Shown here piece by piece: positions 1 through 7,987 of a DNA stretch of 64,000 bases (position 1 is its first letter; each line of letters opens with the position of its first letter). The stretch spans positions 1-64,000 of the forward strand of contig JAILLP010000036.1 in NCBI GenBank assembly GCA_024693065.1, given 5' to 3'. Made by a program: the position numbers and the translations under genes. The notes under the pieces are model-generated. The model did not search any database, was not told where the DNA came from, and saw only the letters and a program-made list of their open reading frames with translations. Origin of the DNA: Paludibacteraceae bacterium. GTDB taxonomy: Bacteria; Bacteroidota; Bacteroidia; Bacteroidales; Paludibacteraceae.

Positions 1-176
1 AAAAGATTACAGTCAGGACGGTTACCACCCGAGCCACCTTGTTTCGACTCGTATTCTTGCAGAGCATTTTTAATTTCTGCATTAGGTGCGTCCTGCTCGA
101 TATAGTAAGTAAGTTTGTATTGTTTTAGCCAGCCGTGAGCAAGGTCAGCTATCTGTGGTTCTACTGATTGTGCCAT
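1..176 (-). CDS. N-terminus of a probable restriction-modification protein (partial)
   Basis: An ATG at 176 opens a frame that runs off the left edge after about 58 codons. The visible peptide starts MAQSVEPQIADLAHGWLKQY and reaches a Gly-rich turn followed by N-R-P-D-C, a pattern that could begin a PD-type nuclease or N-terminal regulatory domain of a large N6-methylase/endonuclease. It starts 20 bases after the stop of the HrgA-like endonuclease gene, so the two probably share a transcript led by the XRE gene further upstream. The family is inferred mostly from context; the missing part decides it. Confidence 0.45.
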   Translation of the reverse strand, partial: MAQSVEPQIADLAHGWLKQYKLTYYIEQDAPNAEIKNALQEYESKQGGSGGNRPDCNL

Positions 177-196
177 TATATTTGTCTCTTTTTTGT

Positions 197-1378
197 TCAG
201 AATGGAATATTATGTTCTTTACAATATGCCTCTATCTCCTCGTCTGTTTCAAACACTTTGTCACAGATGGCGATTAGGGAATCACGAGCGATGTCTGAGT
301 AATCTTTTGATGCAAGAAGCACCTTGGAGAGTTTGTTGATGAACTCACAGAATTGCTTATTGATACGGTTCAACTTCTCAATCGTGATGTAGTCAAGCTG
401 CTTCTCGCGAGCGGGATATAGAATGGTAGCTTCCGTTGCCTGCATCAGAATAATTCCAATACCAAAGGCATTGTTCAGGCGTTCCATTTCTTCCTCTAAA
501 CCATCTGCGATCTCGAATGCCACCAAATAGCCATAGTTGGCCCAACTACTATTTGATAGAGCCTGGAAGTAGTATTGTTTCAACTGACTGTCGTTTTCCA
601 CACGGCGTTTCATCTCATACGAGTAAATATGCACCGACTGTTTGGGGTCTGTAGCTTTTAGTAGGGAAAGAGTGGCGTTATTTTGGAATTCTTCGAACTG
701 CACACCAATGATATCTGGATGCACCCACTTCTGGGTGTTGTCTGCCCTAGTTGAAGATTTCTCGTGATAGATGGTCTTGGCATAGATGTTACGAGTTCGC
801 AGGAAGTTGCAAAAGAGCTTATGCAATGAACGCTCATCAAAACTTTTGGCAGGTTCTTGTGTAGTAACATCAGGTTCTGTAGGTGCAGTAATTGCCTGTC
901 CTGCTAATAACGCCTCTATTTCTTCAGCATATCGTGTAATATCGCAGCAAGTACCAATAGAACCTGAAGAGTTTTTCAGTTTTTGTGACATGCTCTTCCG
1001 TTGTATAACCTTATCCATCCACTCAACTTTACGTCTATGGGGCAAATCGGTATTGTGTACGAAGTAATAATCGCTGGCGATAGTACCCACATAGTAGTAA
1101 CCTTCACCAGAAGGACAGAGCACGACATCGCCAAGTTGTAGCCCCTTGACAATAGTCCAAGTGAAACCGCAGACTAGTCCTGCTGCTGTCTTACTCTTGT
1201 CGGGAACAAGGGCCAACCACTGAGGGATGAACTTCTTGTTAAAGTCACGCCAGTTCTCGTATAGAGAATCCGAAAGATCCTGCATCACCTCGAACTCACT
1301 GCCAATGAATCCCTCTTGGCGGCACATCTTGGCAAACTTTCCACCCTTGCCCAACATTATGCGATTATACTGTTTCAT
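197..1378 (-). CDS. HrgA-like (COG4127-type) putative restriction endonuclease
   Basis: A 393-residue protein. The N-terminal ~120 residues, with a 'GLVCGFTWTIV..LQLGDVVLCPSG..YYVGTI' stretch, look like the small beta-barrel DNA-reading module found in HrgA/COG4127 proteins. The middle (residues ~140-180) is a linker. The C-terminal half has 'HPDIIG' followed about 40 residues later by 'YSYEMKRR', which fits the D...(D/E)xK core of a PD-(D/E)xK nuclease (Mrr-like). It would cut DNA in the cytoplasm, probably together with the partial gene 20 bases downstream. An XRE regulator lies 150 bases upstream in the same direction, a common restriction-modification layout. Specificity is unknown; assignment rests on motif reading only. 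Confidence 0.6.
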   Translation of the reverse strand: MKQYNRIMLGKGGKFAKMCRQEGFIGSEFEVMQDLSDSLYENWRDFNKKFIPQWLALVPDKSKTAAGLVCGFTWTIVKGLQLGDVVLCPSGEGYYYVGTIASDYYFVHNTDLPHRRKVEWMDKVIQRKSMSQKLKNSSGSIGTCCDITRYAEEIEALLAGQAITAPTEPDVTTQEPAKSFDERSLHKLFCNFLRTRNIYAKTIYHEKSSTRADNTQKWVHPDIIGVQFEEFQNNATLSLLKATDPKQSVHIYSYEMKRRVENDSQLKQYYFQALSNSSWANYGYLVAFEIADGLEEEMERLNNAFGIGIILMQATEATILYPAREKQLDYITIEKLNRINKQFCEFINKLSKVLLASKDYSDIARDSLIAICDKVFETDEEIEAYCKEHNIPF

Positions 1379-1528
1379 ATCATTATTTTCTTTTTTATTT
1401 CTTACCCTCTTCTTGGGGCTTCTTACCTTAGGCTTACCATCGGCTTGCCTTCTCGAACATCTCCCGAAGGTCTCGACTCTGTCTAAACTACGCCTATCCT
1501 AGGCCCTTGCTACGATAGTTTTATGTTA

Positions 1529-1759
1529 TCATTTTGATTCCTGAGAAAGGAGATATTGTTTGTACTCTCTCACAAAGAGTTCTTTTAAATCAACTTCCAA
1601 TAGATCTGCAATCTTTAATATACATGCAAGGTCTGGTTGTGAAGAGTTTGTACACCACTTGCTAACAGTCGAGGGATTAACACCGAGCTGCTCTGCCAGC
1701 CATTTGCTGGTACGTTTTTTCTCTACGAGAACCAATTTAATTCTGTTTACATCTTCCAT
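1529..1759 (-). CDS. XRE-family helix-turn-helix regulator (controller-like)
   Basis: A 76-residue protein from the ATG at 1759 (MEDVNRIKLVLVEKK...). Longer upstream readings add an unlikely tail and are rejected. The helix-turn-helix spans roughly residues 15-55 ('TSKWLAEQLGVNPSTVSKW', then 'LACILKIADLLEVDLKELF'). The size and position upstream of a nuclease gene match small controller (C) proteins of restriction-modification systems, which set the timing of nuclease expression. It diverges from the AAA ATPase gene at 2078; the shared 318-base gap contains a perfect 24-bp palindrome that could be an operator. A broken relative of this gene lies at 15923-16125. Confidence 0.8.
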   Translation of the reverse strand: MEDVNRIKLVLVEKKRTSKWLAEQLGVNPSTVSKWCTNSSQPDLACILKIADLLEVDLKELFVREYKQYLLSQESK

Positions 1760-1911
1760 GTTAATGTCGCAAATAAGCCATAAATATAGTGATTTATTTT
1801 CATTTTCTCCACGGATTTGGGAAATAAATGCAGAACAGAACACATTTTTTTGTTTTTCAGCTAAAAACAATGCATTTCACATCAATCCATCTCCTATCTC
1901 CAACCACACAA

Positions 1912-1935
1912 ATTGTGAACACGCGTGTTCACAAT
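1912..1935. promoter_or_regulatory. Perfect 24-bp palindrome in a divergent intergenic region
   Basis: The half-site ATTGTGAACACG is followed directly by its exact reverse complement. It lies between the XRE gene (start 1759, minus) and the AAA ATPase gene (start 2078, plus), where an operator is expected. An alternative reading is that it is a scrap of a DUF1016 gene: read on the plus strand it gives Q-I-V-N-T-R-V-H-N-L-E, close to the same stretch in the DUF1016 fragment at 7534. Nothing else is recognised in 1760-2060. Confidence 0.5.
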
Positions 1936-2064
1936 CTTGAAGAATTACAGCAACGATTATGACTGGTCGCAACTTAGCATATTATAAGCATTTTAACGTG
2001 TCATTTGAAGGAATCATCAAAAAATAAATTCCTCCTAGAGAGCGGATGATATCACAAAAATGTG

Positions 2065-2072
2065 TACCTTTG
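2065..2072 (+). promoter_or_regulatory. -7 promoter element (TACCTTTG) right before an ATG
   Basis: A perfect match to the Bacteroidota -7 consensus TAnnTTTG, ending only 5 bases before the ATG at 2078. No clear -33 TTG was found at the usual 19-21 base spacing. If used, the transcript would start at or next to the start codon. Confidence 0.45.
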
Positions 2073-2077
2073 CTATT

Positions 2078-3250
2078 ATGAAGCATCTTGTAATTCGCAA
2101 TCTCGGTCCACTGAAGGAAGCTGATATCGAGCTGAAGCGCATCAATGTCATTATCGGTCCGCAAAGTTCGGGCAAAAGTTGTGTGCTGAAGACAGCCTGC
2201 TACTGCACATGGGTAGAAAAACGTATTGAGTTGACGCAGACGGCTGATTTCTTTGCTAAAGGCAACAATTTCCTTAATGAATTGGAACGTTTTCATAAGT
2301 TGAAAGGCTACATCAAAGACGATACATTTATCAGCTATGAATCCGACTACATGATGTTCTCTTATGACAATGCCACCAAAACATTCCTATTCAATTGGAA
2401 GAACGACCGATGGAAGTACCGTCGCTCAAAAGTAACATATATCCCGGCAGAGCGCAATCTGGTTGCCGCAATTCCTAATTGGTTCGAGGTGAAGTTCGCA
2501 GATGATAACATCCGTGATTTTATGGCCGATTGGGAAACCGCACGTCAGTCCACAACCCATAACTTGCCTGTATTAAACCTTGGTGTGTTATATCACTACG
2601 ATGCCAACACAAAATCCGACAAAGTTCAGACAGCCGATGGCGTAACTCTTGATTTCACGAACACTTCGAGTGGACTCCAGTCGTTGATTCCAATGTTTGT
2701 ACATTTGAACTATTTGTCAGTTGTTCAGGTCGGAAAGAGCGATAATTCAAGCGTTACAGGCAACAAAGAAAAAATTGACTTGACGAAACTAGTCTATGAT
2801 TATTTCAGTCCTTTGTTTGGGGAAAAAGTTATCGAAGACATTGGAGGAAAGCGTTCTTCAGTTGTTTTGGAAATAAATGGGGAAGCATATTCTATGCAAA
2901 GATCTGACATAAAAAAGATGGATGATATTATTTCACAATATATTGTCACTGATCATTGCGACATCTTCCTCGAAGAACCCGAGGCCAATCTTTTCCCTCC
3001 AACACAGTCTAGTGTTGTAGAATGGTTGCTTGCCATGACAACAGGTGAGCAATCCAACAATCTATTTGTCGCCACCCATAGCCCATATATACTAAACTCT
3101 TTTTTGGAGAAAAAAAATATCCCCATGACTCTTCTATATACGAGAATGTCGGAAGGTCAGATGGTAATAAGGACCGCAACAGAGGAAGACATCCAAGGCA
3201 TATACGATTTTGGTGTGGATGCCTTCTTTAATATAGAATCATTGGGATGA
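2078..3250 (+). CDS. AAA family ATPase (ABC/OLD-like), candidate defence sensor
   Basis: A 390-residue protein from the ATG at 2078 (MKHLVIRNLGPLKEADIELK). It has a textbook SMC/OLD-type ATPase layout: Walker A G27-PQSSG-K33-S34, Walker B 'DIFLEEPEANLF' with acidic residues near 299-300, and an H-loop 'VATHSP' near 335. There is no coiled coil and no fused nuclease. The stop is 4 bases before the next gene, which encodes a TOPRIM-like protein, so the two very probably act together, as in OLD, Gabija, PARIS and related ATPase-nuclease defence pairs. The exact family is not recognised. A general housekeeping ATPase is less likely given the restriction genes next door. Confidence 0.8.
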   Translation: MKHLVIRNLGPLKEADIELKRINVIIGPQSSGKSCVLKTACYCTWVEKRIELTQTADFFAKGNNFLNELERFHKLKGYIKDDTFISYESDYMMFSYDNATKTFLFNWKNDRWKYRRSKVTYIPAERNLVAAIPNWFEVKFADDNIRDFMADWETARQSTTHNLPVLNLGVLYHYDANTKSDKVQTADGVTLDFTNTSSGLQSLIPMFVHLNYLSVVQVGKSDNSSVTGNKEKIDLTKLVYDYFSPLFGEKVIEDIGGKRSSVVLEINGEAYSMQRSDIKKMDDIISQYIVTDHCDIFLEEPEANLFPPTQSSVVEWLLAMTTGEQSNNLFVATHSPYILNSFLEKKNIPMTLLYTRMSEGQMVIRTATEEDIQGIYDFGVDAFFNIESLG

Positions 3251-3254
3251 TCGT

Positions 3255-3791
3255 ATGGAGAAGAGAGACTGGCACATCGTACCTGAATGTTACATCGACA
3301 CAAACCTTGTCGAATTTCTACTCGCATCCCATAGCGTGAACCATCAAAAGGGCTGTAATAATGTAGCCAAAATGATGATGGAGTCGAGTCTGAAAGATCA
3401 ATTCTCTATTGGTGTTATCGACAACGACAAACGACAACATTCATACGTGAGCAAGTTTGATGAGATTGCACATTCAAAGCATATTTCATTACTGAAACAT
3501 CGGGAACGTCCTCATTACCTTGTGCGAATCACGCCTGCGATGGACCAGTTTATTATGGATTGCGCCGCAGAGCAAAACATCAACCTGCAAGACTATGATT
3601 TGCCCTCTAAATTGGAAGAATTTACGAAGGTTACAAAGGATGTAAACGTAAAAAGCGATCGCCGGTTCAAATCTCTTTTCAAGGCACTTGATAGCTCTAA
3701 GGAGATGATATTGCTCCGCTCTGTGTTAAACTACCTGAACACCCATCAATACCAATGCAATATCGCAGAGCTTCTGAATCTATTCGAATAA
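3255..3791 (+). CDS. TOPRIM-like partner of the AAA ATPase (hypothetical)
   Basis: A 178-residue protein starting 5 bases after the ATPase stop. Near the N-terminus it has 'VPECYIDTNLVEFL' (E11, D15) and at 51-60 'SIGVIDNDKR' (D56, D58). A Glu in a first strand followed by a DxD after a hydrophobic strand is the arrangement of TOPRIM-type nuclease cores. A further block 'VRITPAMDQFIMDC' sits near residue 100. No signal peptide or membrane segment is seen. The pair resembles ATPase plus TOPRIM defence modules such as PARIS AriA-AriB, but this effector is shorter and I cannot place it in a named family. It faces apbE tail to tail, with 10 bases between stops. Confidence 0.6.
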   Translation: MEKRDWHIVPECYIDTNLVEFLLASHSVNHQKGCNNVAKMMMESSLKDQFSIGVIDNDKRQHSYVSKFDEIAHSKHISLLKHRERPHYLVRITPAMDQFIMDCAAEQNINLQDYDLPSKLEEFTKVTKDVNVKSDRRFKSLFKALDSSKEMILLRSVLNYLNTHQYQCNIAELLNLFE

Positions 3792-3801
3792 AAACCTCCC
3801 A

Positions 3802-4845
3802 TCACTTCCCACTTTCCGAACTAACACCATTGGTGGTTGATTCCTTGGCTTCCCGCATTTTCTTTTTAAGAGATGGACTATAGATGACGCGATATCCTTT
3901 AGGGGTGTTGGGTGATGACAGGATGAAATAGGCCATCAAAGATTTCTCCTTCTCCAATAGACGAAGTGCTTGCTTGGAACCCATGACCATGAATGCTGTG
4001 GCGTATGCATCCGCGGTCATGCAGTCTGTTGCGATCACCGTACTTGATAGTATGTCTTGCTGCACAGGGTAGCCTGTGTGCGGATCTATTGTGTGGGCAT
4101 ACTTTTTCCCGTCTTTGTAGTAGAACTTGCGATAATTGCCACTCGTCGCCACACCGCCTTGGGTGAGTAATAGCACATCTTGCGGTTCTCTATTGATGGA
4201 GAGTGAATCTTCTTCTGGTGTGTTGATGCCGATGTGCCATGGCTTACCTTTCGGATTATATCCATGAAGGGTAACCTCGCCTCCAATCTCAACCATGTAG
4301 TTGGTAATCCCCTTTTTTGCCAGCCATTTTCCGACAACATCGCAAGCGTAACCCTTGGCAATGCTTGATGCATCGAGAATAATCCGATTGTCCCCCTTCT
4401 TTAATTGTCCATCTTTGTCAATTTTTATTTTTTCATATCCCACAAAACTGAGTATGCTATCCACCATGGACTTCGTGACATTTTCACTGTGCTTATAACC
4501 AAAGCCCCACAAGTTCACCAAAGGGGCAACTGTCATATCAAAGGCTCCATCAGTTTGCTTGGAGATTGCCATGCTACGATCCAATACTGTTCGAACGTGC
4601 TGATTCATGCGGACAGAAGTGTCATTGTTGTTGATTTGAGACAGAATGGATTCTTTGTTAAACATTGACAGTGAATTATCTATCTCTTGGAAAAGACCTT
4701 TGATGCTATCATGATAGTTCTCTTCGCCTTGATAGGATATGTGGTAGGAGGTGTGAAAAGCTTCTCCTTCTATAAAAACATAGTTCTGGGCATCCGAAGA
4801 GACCCAGAACAATAAAAAACAAGTTAGTATGGCTAAACGATTCAT
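3802..4845 (-). CDS. apbE: FAD:protein FMN transferase (ApbE), secreted
   Basis: A 347-residue ApbE-family protein with a signal peptide (MNRLAILTCFLLFWVSSDAQ). Characteristic blocks are 'TDGAFDMTVAPLVNLWGFG', 'LDASSIAKGYACDVV', 'VEIGGEVTLHGYNPKGKPW' and the C-terminal 'HTIDPHTGYPV...STVIATDCMTADAYATAFMVMG', which carries the metal- and FAD-binding Asp/Thr residues. The enzyme moves FMN from FAD onto Thr/Ser of exported flavoproteins such as NqrB/NqrC or FMN-binding-domain proteins. Its start overlaps the stop of the upstream secreted gene (TAATG), so it is the last gene of a three-gene operon. Its substrate may be an envelope protein elsewhere, because the upstream genes show no clear FMN-binding motif. 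Confidence 0.93.
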   Translation of the reverse strand: MNRLAILTCFLLFWVSSDAQNYVFIEGEAFHTSYHISYQGEENYHDSIKGLFQEIDNSLSMFNKESILSQINNNDTSVRMNQHVRTVLDRSMAISKQTDGAFDMTVAPLVNLWGFGYKHSENVTKSMVDSILSFVGYEKIKIDKDGQLKKGDNRIILDASSIAKGYACDVVGKWLAKKGITNYMVEIGGEVTLHGYNPKGKPWHIGINTPEEDSLSINREPQDVLLLTQGGVATSGNYRKFYYKDGKKYAHTIDPHTGYPVQQDILSSTVIATDCMTADAYATAFMVMGSKQALRLLEKEKSLMAYFILSSPNTPKGYRVIYSPSLKKKMREAKESTTNGVSSESGK

Positions 4846-6575
4846 TACTTGGCTGTATTTTCTTGCACGAAGAGTTTTATCGCTTTTTCACATTGCTCGT
4901 CATCGTTCTCCAATACACCGGCTGCTAACCAGTAGGCATATTTTCCTGTGCAATAATCTGATGCGCCTTCCTTGCTACTACCATAGCGAAATTCGATGTG
5001 GTAAGTGTCGGTTGGATTATCCGAGCGGAAGAAGAAATAAGCGAACTCGTCATCGTTGTCATCATCGCTTTTGTAGTAATGGAAGTCGTTGGCCGCATCA
5101 TAACCTACATTCGAATAGGTATGGGAGAATACTTCGTTGCCCTCCGCATCGATTCCCTTTATCCTTCTTCCTTCGAACACGAATTTGGAAACGCCATGTA
5201 AGAAATGGCAGCTAAACTGCATATTCTCTGTGAATCCATTCGAACAATCTCCATACTTTGCCGTAGCCTCAGCGCCTGTCACCTCTCCCAACATTGAATT
5301 TTTCATATATGATACAGTGGCTTCAGCTCCTGCAGTGTCACCTGTGCCTTTTATACATTCGTTGATCCAAAGGCTGTCCCATTTCGCATTGATCGCACCA
5401 TCATTGCCAAAGAATTCCACGAATGTTCCTGCGATTTTCTCTTGCAACTCGGTAGCTTTACCTTCTTCGGAGATAGTGATGGATGAGGTTATCGATATGT
5501 ATTTATCGCTGTTGAAGGTTACGGAGAAAGAGGTGCCTGATTCCACCTCGCCGTTGATGGTAAGGAATCCATCTGTGTAACTATAATCCTCCTCGCCCAA
5601 CGTTTGAGCGGAGCGCCCGGATCCTTTTTTCACGCTGGCAAGCGTATAGTTAGCATCTGATGGAATATTGTTGAAAACAATTGCCACGACTGGATTCGTG
5701 CCGGCAGGAGAAGCCCCCAAACTGAGTGATGCGGAGTTTTGCCGCTTCACGTAAAGTTTGCAGTCTATGGAAACATTGTCCATTCCCTTGAGCAGGTAGG
5801 TGATGTTGGTAATGGTCTTTCCTTGTAACCCTGCCGTATGAGTGTAGGCTGGACGATTGCCATGAGGCTCAACGAACTCCTTCACACAGAATGCCATTTC
5901 CATTGTATTTATCCACAAGTTATTTAGAGGCGTTAAAGCGTATTTTTGCCCGTTGCTAGTGCTGATAATCGCACCTTGTAAGTTAGCGGACGGAATATCG
6001 TCTCGTGAGATTTCTCCACTCAATGAAATTCCATAGTTTCCCCAAGTGAAAGTTCCTGCGTTAAGTGAGACGGTCACCCCATTCTTTGAAACGGGTTTGC
6101 TATTATAGGCACTGAAGGAACCATCTTCATTCAACAATTTATATTCGGAAAACGTGCTGTCCTCTACAAACGTGAAACGTTTCTTTTCTTCGGAAGTCAA
6201 TTGCTTATATATTTTTTGCGGAATGGCCACGCTCACTTCTTTTACGCCTAAAATTTGTTTTCCGTCTTCAGAAGATAAGCAAGCTGTAAACCTAGATGCT
6301 TTCCCACTTGTGGCAGATGTGAAGACATCCACGCCATCCGCTTCAAGGGATTCTGCGTCTTGGTATAATTCTCCTGCGTAGAATTCGCTCCACGTCATGT
6401 CGGTTGTGGTAAAATGAAGCGTATCTGATTGTTGGATAGGGTTGAACTCGATGTTTTTGACGGAGTCTTTCTCGTAAGACACTTTAGAACCGTCTTTGAA
6501 ATTTACTGTAACGTTTTGGGCTTGCACCTGTGCGCCTATGAGACCACAGACTGCTAGTGTTATAATTTTATTCAT
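4845..6575 (-). CDS. Large secreted protein of unknown function, possible ZinT-like C-terminus
   Basis: A 576-residue protein with signal peptide MNKIITLAVCGLIGAQVQAQ. The ATG at 6575 is preferred to a TTG two codons upstream. After the signal comes 'VTVNFKDGSKVSYEKDSVKNIEFNP', a module common at the start of secreted Bacteroidales proteins. The middle looks like beta-sandwich repeats. The C-terminal ~190 residues contain 'GTFVEFF', 'FVFEGRRIKGID', 'HTYSNVGYDAANDFHYY' and 'YHIEFRYGSS'; the strand order loosely recalls ZinT-type metal-binding lipocalins, but the usual His cluster is not obvious. That idea is weak. The gene lies between a small secreted protein (upstream) and apbE (downstream, overlapping). 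Confidence 0.7.
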   Translation of the reverse strand: MNKIITLAVCGLIGAQVQAQNVTVNFKDGSKVSYEKDSVKNIEFNPIQQSDTLHFTTTDMTWSEFYAGELYQDAESLEADGVDVFTSATSGKASRFTACLSSEDGKQILGVKEVSVAIPQKIYKQLTSEEKKRFTFVEDSTFSEYKLLNEDGSFSAYNSKPVSKNGVTVSLNAGTFTWGNYGISLSGEISRDDIPSANLQGAIISTSNGQKYALTPLNNLWINTMEMAFCVKEFVEPHGNRPAYTHTAGLQGKTITNITYLLKGMDNVSIDCKLYVKRQNSASLSLGASPAGTNPVVAIVFNNIPSDANYTLASVKKGSGRSAQTLGEEDYSYTDGFLTINGEVESGTSFSVTFNSDKYISITSSITISEEGKATELQEKIAGTFVEFFGNDGAINAKWDSLWINECIKGTGDTAGAEATVSYMKNSMLGEVTGAEATAKYGDCSNGFTENMQFSCHFLHGVSKFVFEGRRIKGIDAEGNEVFSHTYSNVGYDAANDFHYYKSDDDNDDEFAYFFFRSDNPTDTYHIEFRYGSSKEGASDYCTGKYAYWLAAGVLENDDEQCEKAIKLFVQENTAK

Positions 6576-6625
6576 ACTCAAATTTATTTCGTTGAATTGT
6601 GGCTATTAATTGTATATTAAGTTTG

Positions 6626-7108
6626 TTATTTGTCTTTTTTCGAGGAGATTACCTTGAACGTTTTAGTTGCAGTCTTGACTAAGAACACCTTTACACGGTT
6701 TGTGTCAAATAAAATTTCAGCGCATCCGACGTCGTTGGCTTTCCCTTGTGTGATGATCTGCCCGTTGATGTTATAAATGTAAATTTCTTCGCTTGGTTTT
6801 AAACCTCGTGCTTGTACTCCGCCATTGAAAGAAAACACTTCTCCATCGGATTTCACGTCGTTGATATCCGTTTCGTTTTTCCCATAAGAGAAAGATAAGT
6901 ATTGGTCAATTGGATAGAAAACTTTTTGATCGTCTGTGTGTAGTATGACAGATTGATCCGAAAAGGAGACATCAGGATGGGACGAAAGCAAAAAAGTTGT
7001 TGTTTCCCCATTGGCATTTGATACGATTAGTGTCTCCGAGGCCCACAATTGACTCGATGTGCAAAACATTGCCGCAGCGAGAAAATGTGAAAAATGGTTA
7101 TGCTTCAT
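6626..7108 (-). CDS. Small secreted protein with a T9SS-like C-terminal fold
   Basis: A 160-residue protein from the ATG at 7108 (MKHNHFSHFLAAAMFCTSSQLWA signal). The N-terminal half repeats the 'NGETTTFLLSSHPDVSFSDQ..ILHTDD' beta pattern also seen at the start of the next gene. The C-terminal ~70 residues ('GVQARGLKPSEEIYIYNINGQIITQGK...VFLVKTATKTFKVIS') look like the Ig-like sorting or anchor domain often labelled T9SS type A. It is probably exported and exposed. First gene of the operon with the 576-residue protein and apbE; a perfect -7 element sits 25 bases upstream. Function unknown. Confidence 0.7.
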   Translation of the reverse strand: MKHNHFSHFLAAAMFCTSSQLWASETLIVSNANGETTTFLLSSHPDVSFSDQSVILHTDDQKVFYPIDQYLSFSYGKNETDINDVKSDGEVFSFNGGVQARGLKPSEEIYIYNINGQIITQGKANDVGCAEILFDTNRVKVFLVKTATKTFKVISSKKDK

Positions 7109-7132
7109 ATTGTCAAAATTTAAAATTCGTGA

Positions 7133-7140
7133 CAAAGGTA
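7133..7140 (-). promoter_or_regulatory. -7 promoter element of the apbE operon
   Basis: Minus-strand TACCTTTG, a perfect TAnnTTTG match, 25 bases before the ATG at 7108. No clear -33 element. The rest of 7109-7216 shows nothing else. Confidence 0.5.
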
Positions 7141-7216
7141 GAGGGATTGGGACGATGAAAAAATCCCATATAATGGCTATTAGATGAGGGTGATATAGCT
7201 ATTGTAAAGGATTCTT

Positions 7217-7295
7217 TAAAAACTATACTTCACCTTCCCCATGCCTCCGAATTGTCCTTGTAGAGGGCGAACATTCCCGCATCGGCACGGAGCCT
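7217..7295 (-). pseudogene. Remnant duplicate of the 3' end of the barrel gene at 7984
   Basis: About 77 bases nearly match 7987-8063, the end of the DUF1302-like barrel gene. Read on the minus strand they give LRADAGMFALYKDNSEAWGR, then a stop after a one-base deletion; the intact gene ends ADAGMFALYKDNSEVWGKVKYSF. Similarity stops after about 26 codons. The fragment and the intact end form an imperfect direct repeat around the DUF1016 pseudogene. The remaining bases up to 7533 show no gene. Confidence 0.75.
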
Positions 7296-7533
7296 AGCTT
7301 ATTACAATGCTGATTGATAATGATTTGAGAAAATATTTGTGCAAAGATTGAGAAAAAATTCAATAAATCGCAAAAATAAATGTACATTTGACACTTGAAA
7401 GTGAGTTCTACCGTTACACCGCTTAAGCTAAACTGTGAATGTTTCAAGCCTCGAAAGTTTTTTGGAAAGCGAAAGTTAATGGAAAGTCAATCACACTATC
7501 AACCTGTATAAAAAGCACAAACAACATTGCATC

Positions 7534-7987
7534 ATGGAAAAACAAAACAAAATGCTAAAAGAGCAAACCTTTGTAAACGATGTTCGTTCTATCATAGAAC
7601 AAGGTCGTAAGATGGCTTACGCGGCTGCAGGACAAGCTGCTATTACTACTTATTGGAATGTGGGACGACGTATCGTCGAAGAGGAACAAGCGGGGAAGGT
7701 TCGGGCTGAATATGGGAAAAACCTAATGAAGAATTTGGCAGATGACCTTGTACCGTCATATGGGAATAGCTATAGTAAGAGAAATCTTGACTACTATAAG
7801 AAATTTTATCTCTTGTTCCCAAACATACAGATTGTGAACTCATGCGTTCACAATCTTGAATGGACCCATGTGCGTATGCAATGAGAAATTGCACGAATCC
7901 GTGCAATTTCTTACTAGGACGCACCTGCGCCATATTTTGTCTGTTTCAAATCCTCAAAATTGCGAGTGGTTCTTGAAAAACACCTAA
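7534..7987 (+). pseudogene. DUF1016 (YhcG-like) nuclease, N-terminal fragment, broken
   Basis: The ATG at 7534 opens 116 codons that match the DUF1016 N-terminal domain: 'VRSIIEQGRKMAYAAAGQAAITTYWNVGRRIVEEEQAGK.RAEYGKNLMKNLADDL', then 'SYSKRNLDYYKKFYLLFP'. The frame stops at 7884, exactly where a perfect hairpin with 12-base arms (7884-7911) has been inserted. Beyond it the original frame resumes at 7919 with T-H-L-R-H-I-L-S-V-S-N-P-Q and continues to a stop at 7987. The C-terminal PD-(D/E)xK nuclease domain is absent. An intact protein would be about 350 residues. Function lost. Confidence 0.8.
7884..7911. repeat. Short palindromic insertion inside the DUF1016 fragment
   Basis: Arms AGAAATTGCACG and CGTGCAATTTCT are exact inverted copies around a 4-base loop. 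Similar words flank the insertion (ACCCATGTGCG before, ACGCACCTGCG after), which could be a damaged target duplication. It lies just where the reading frame breaks. Confidence 0.6.
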
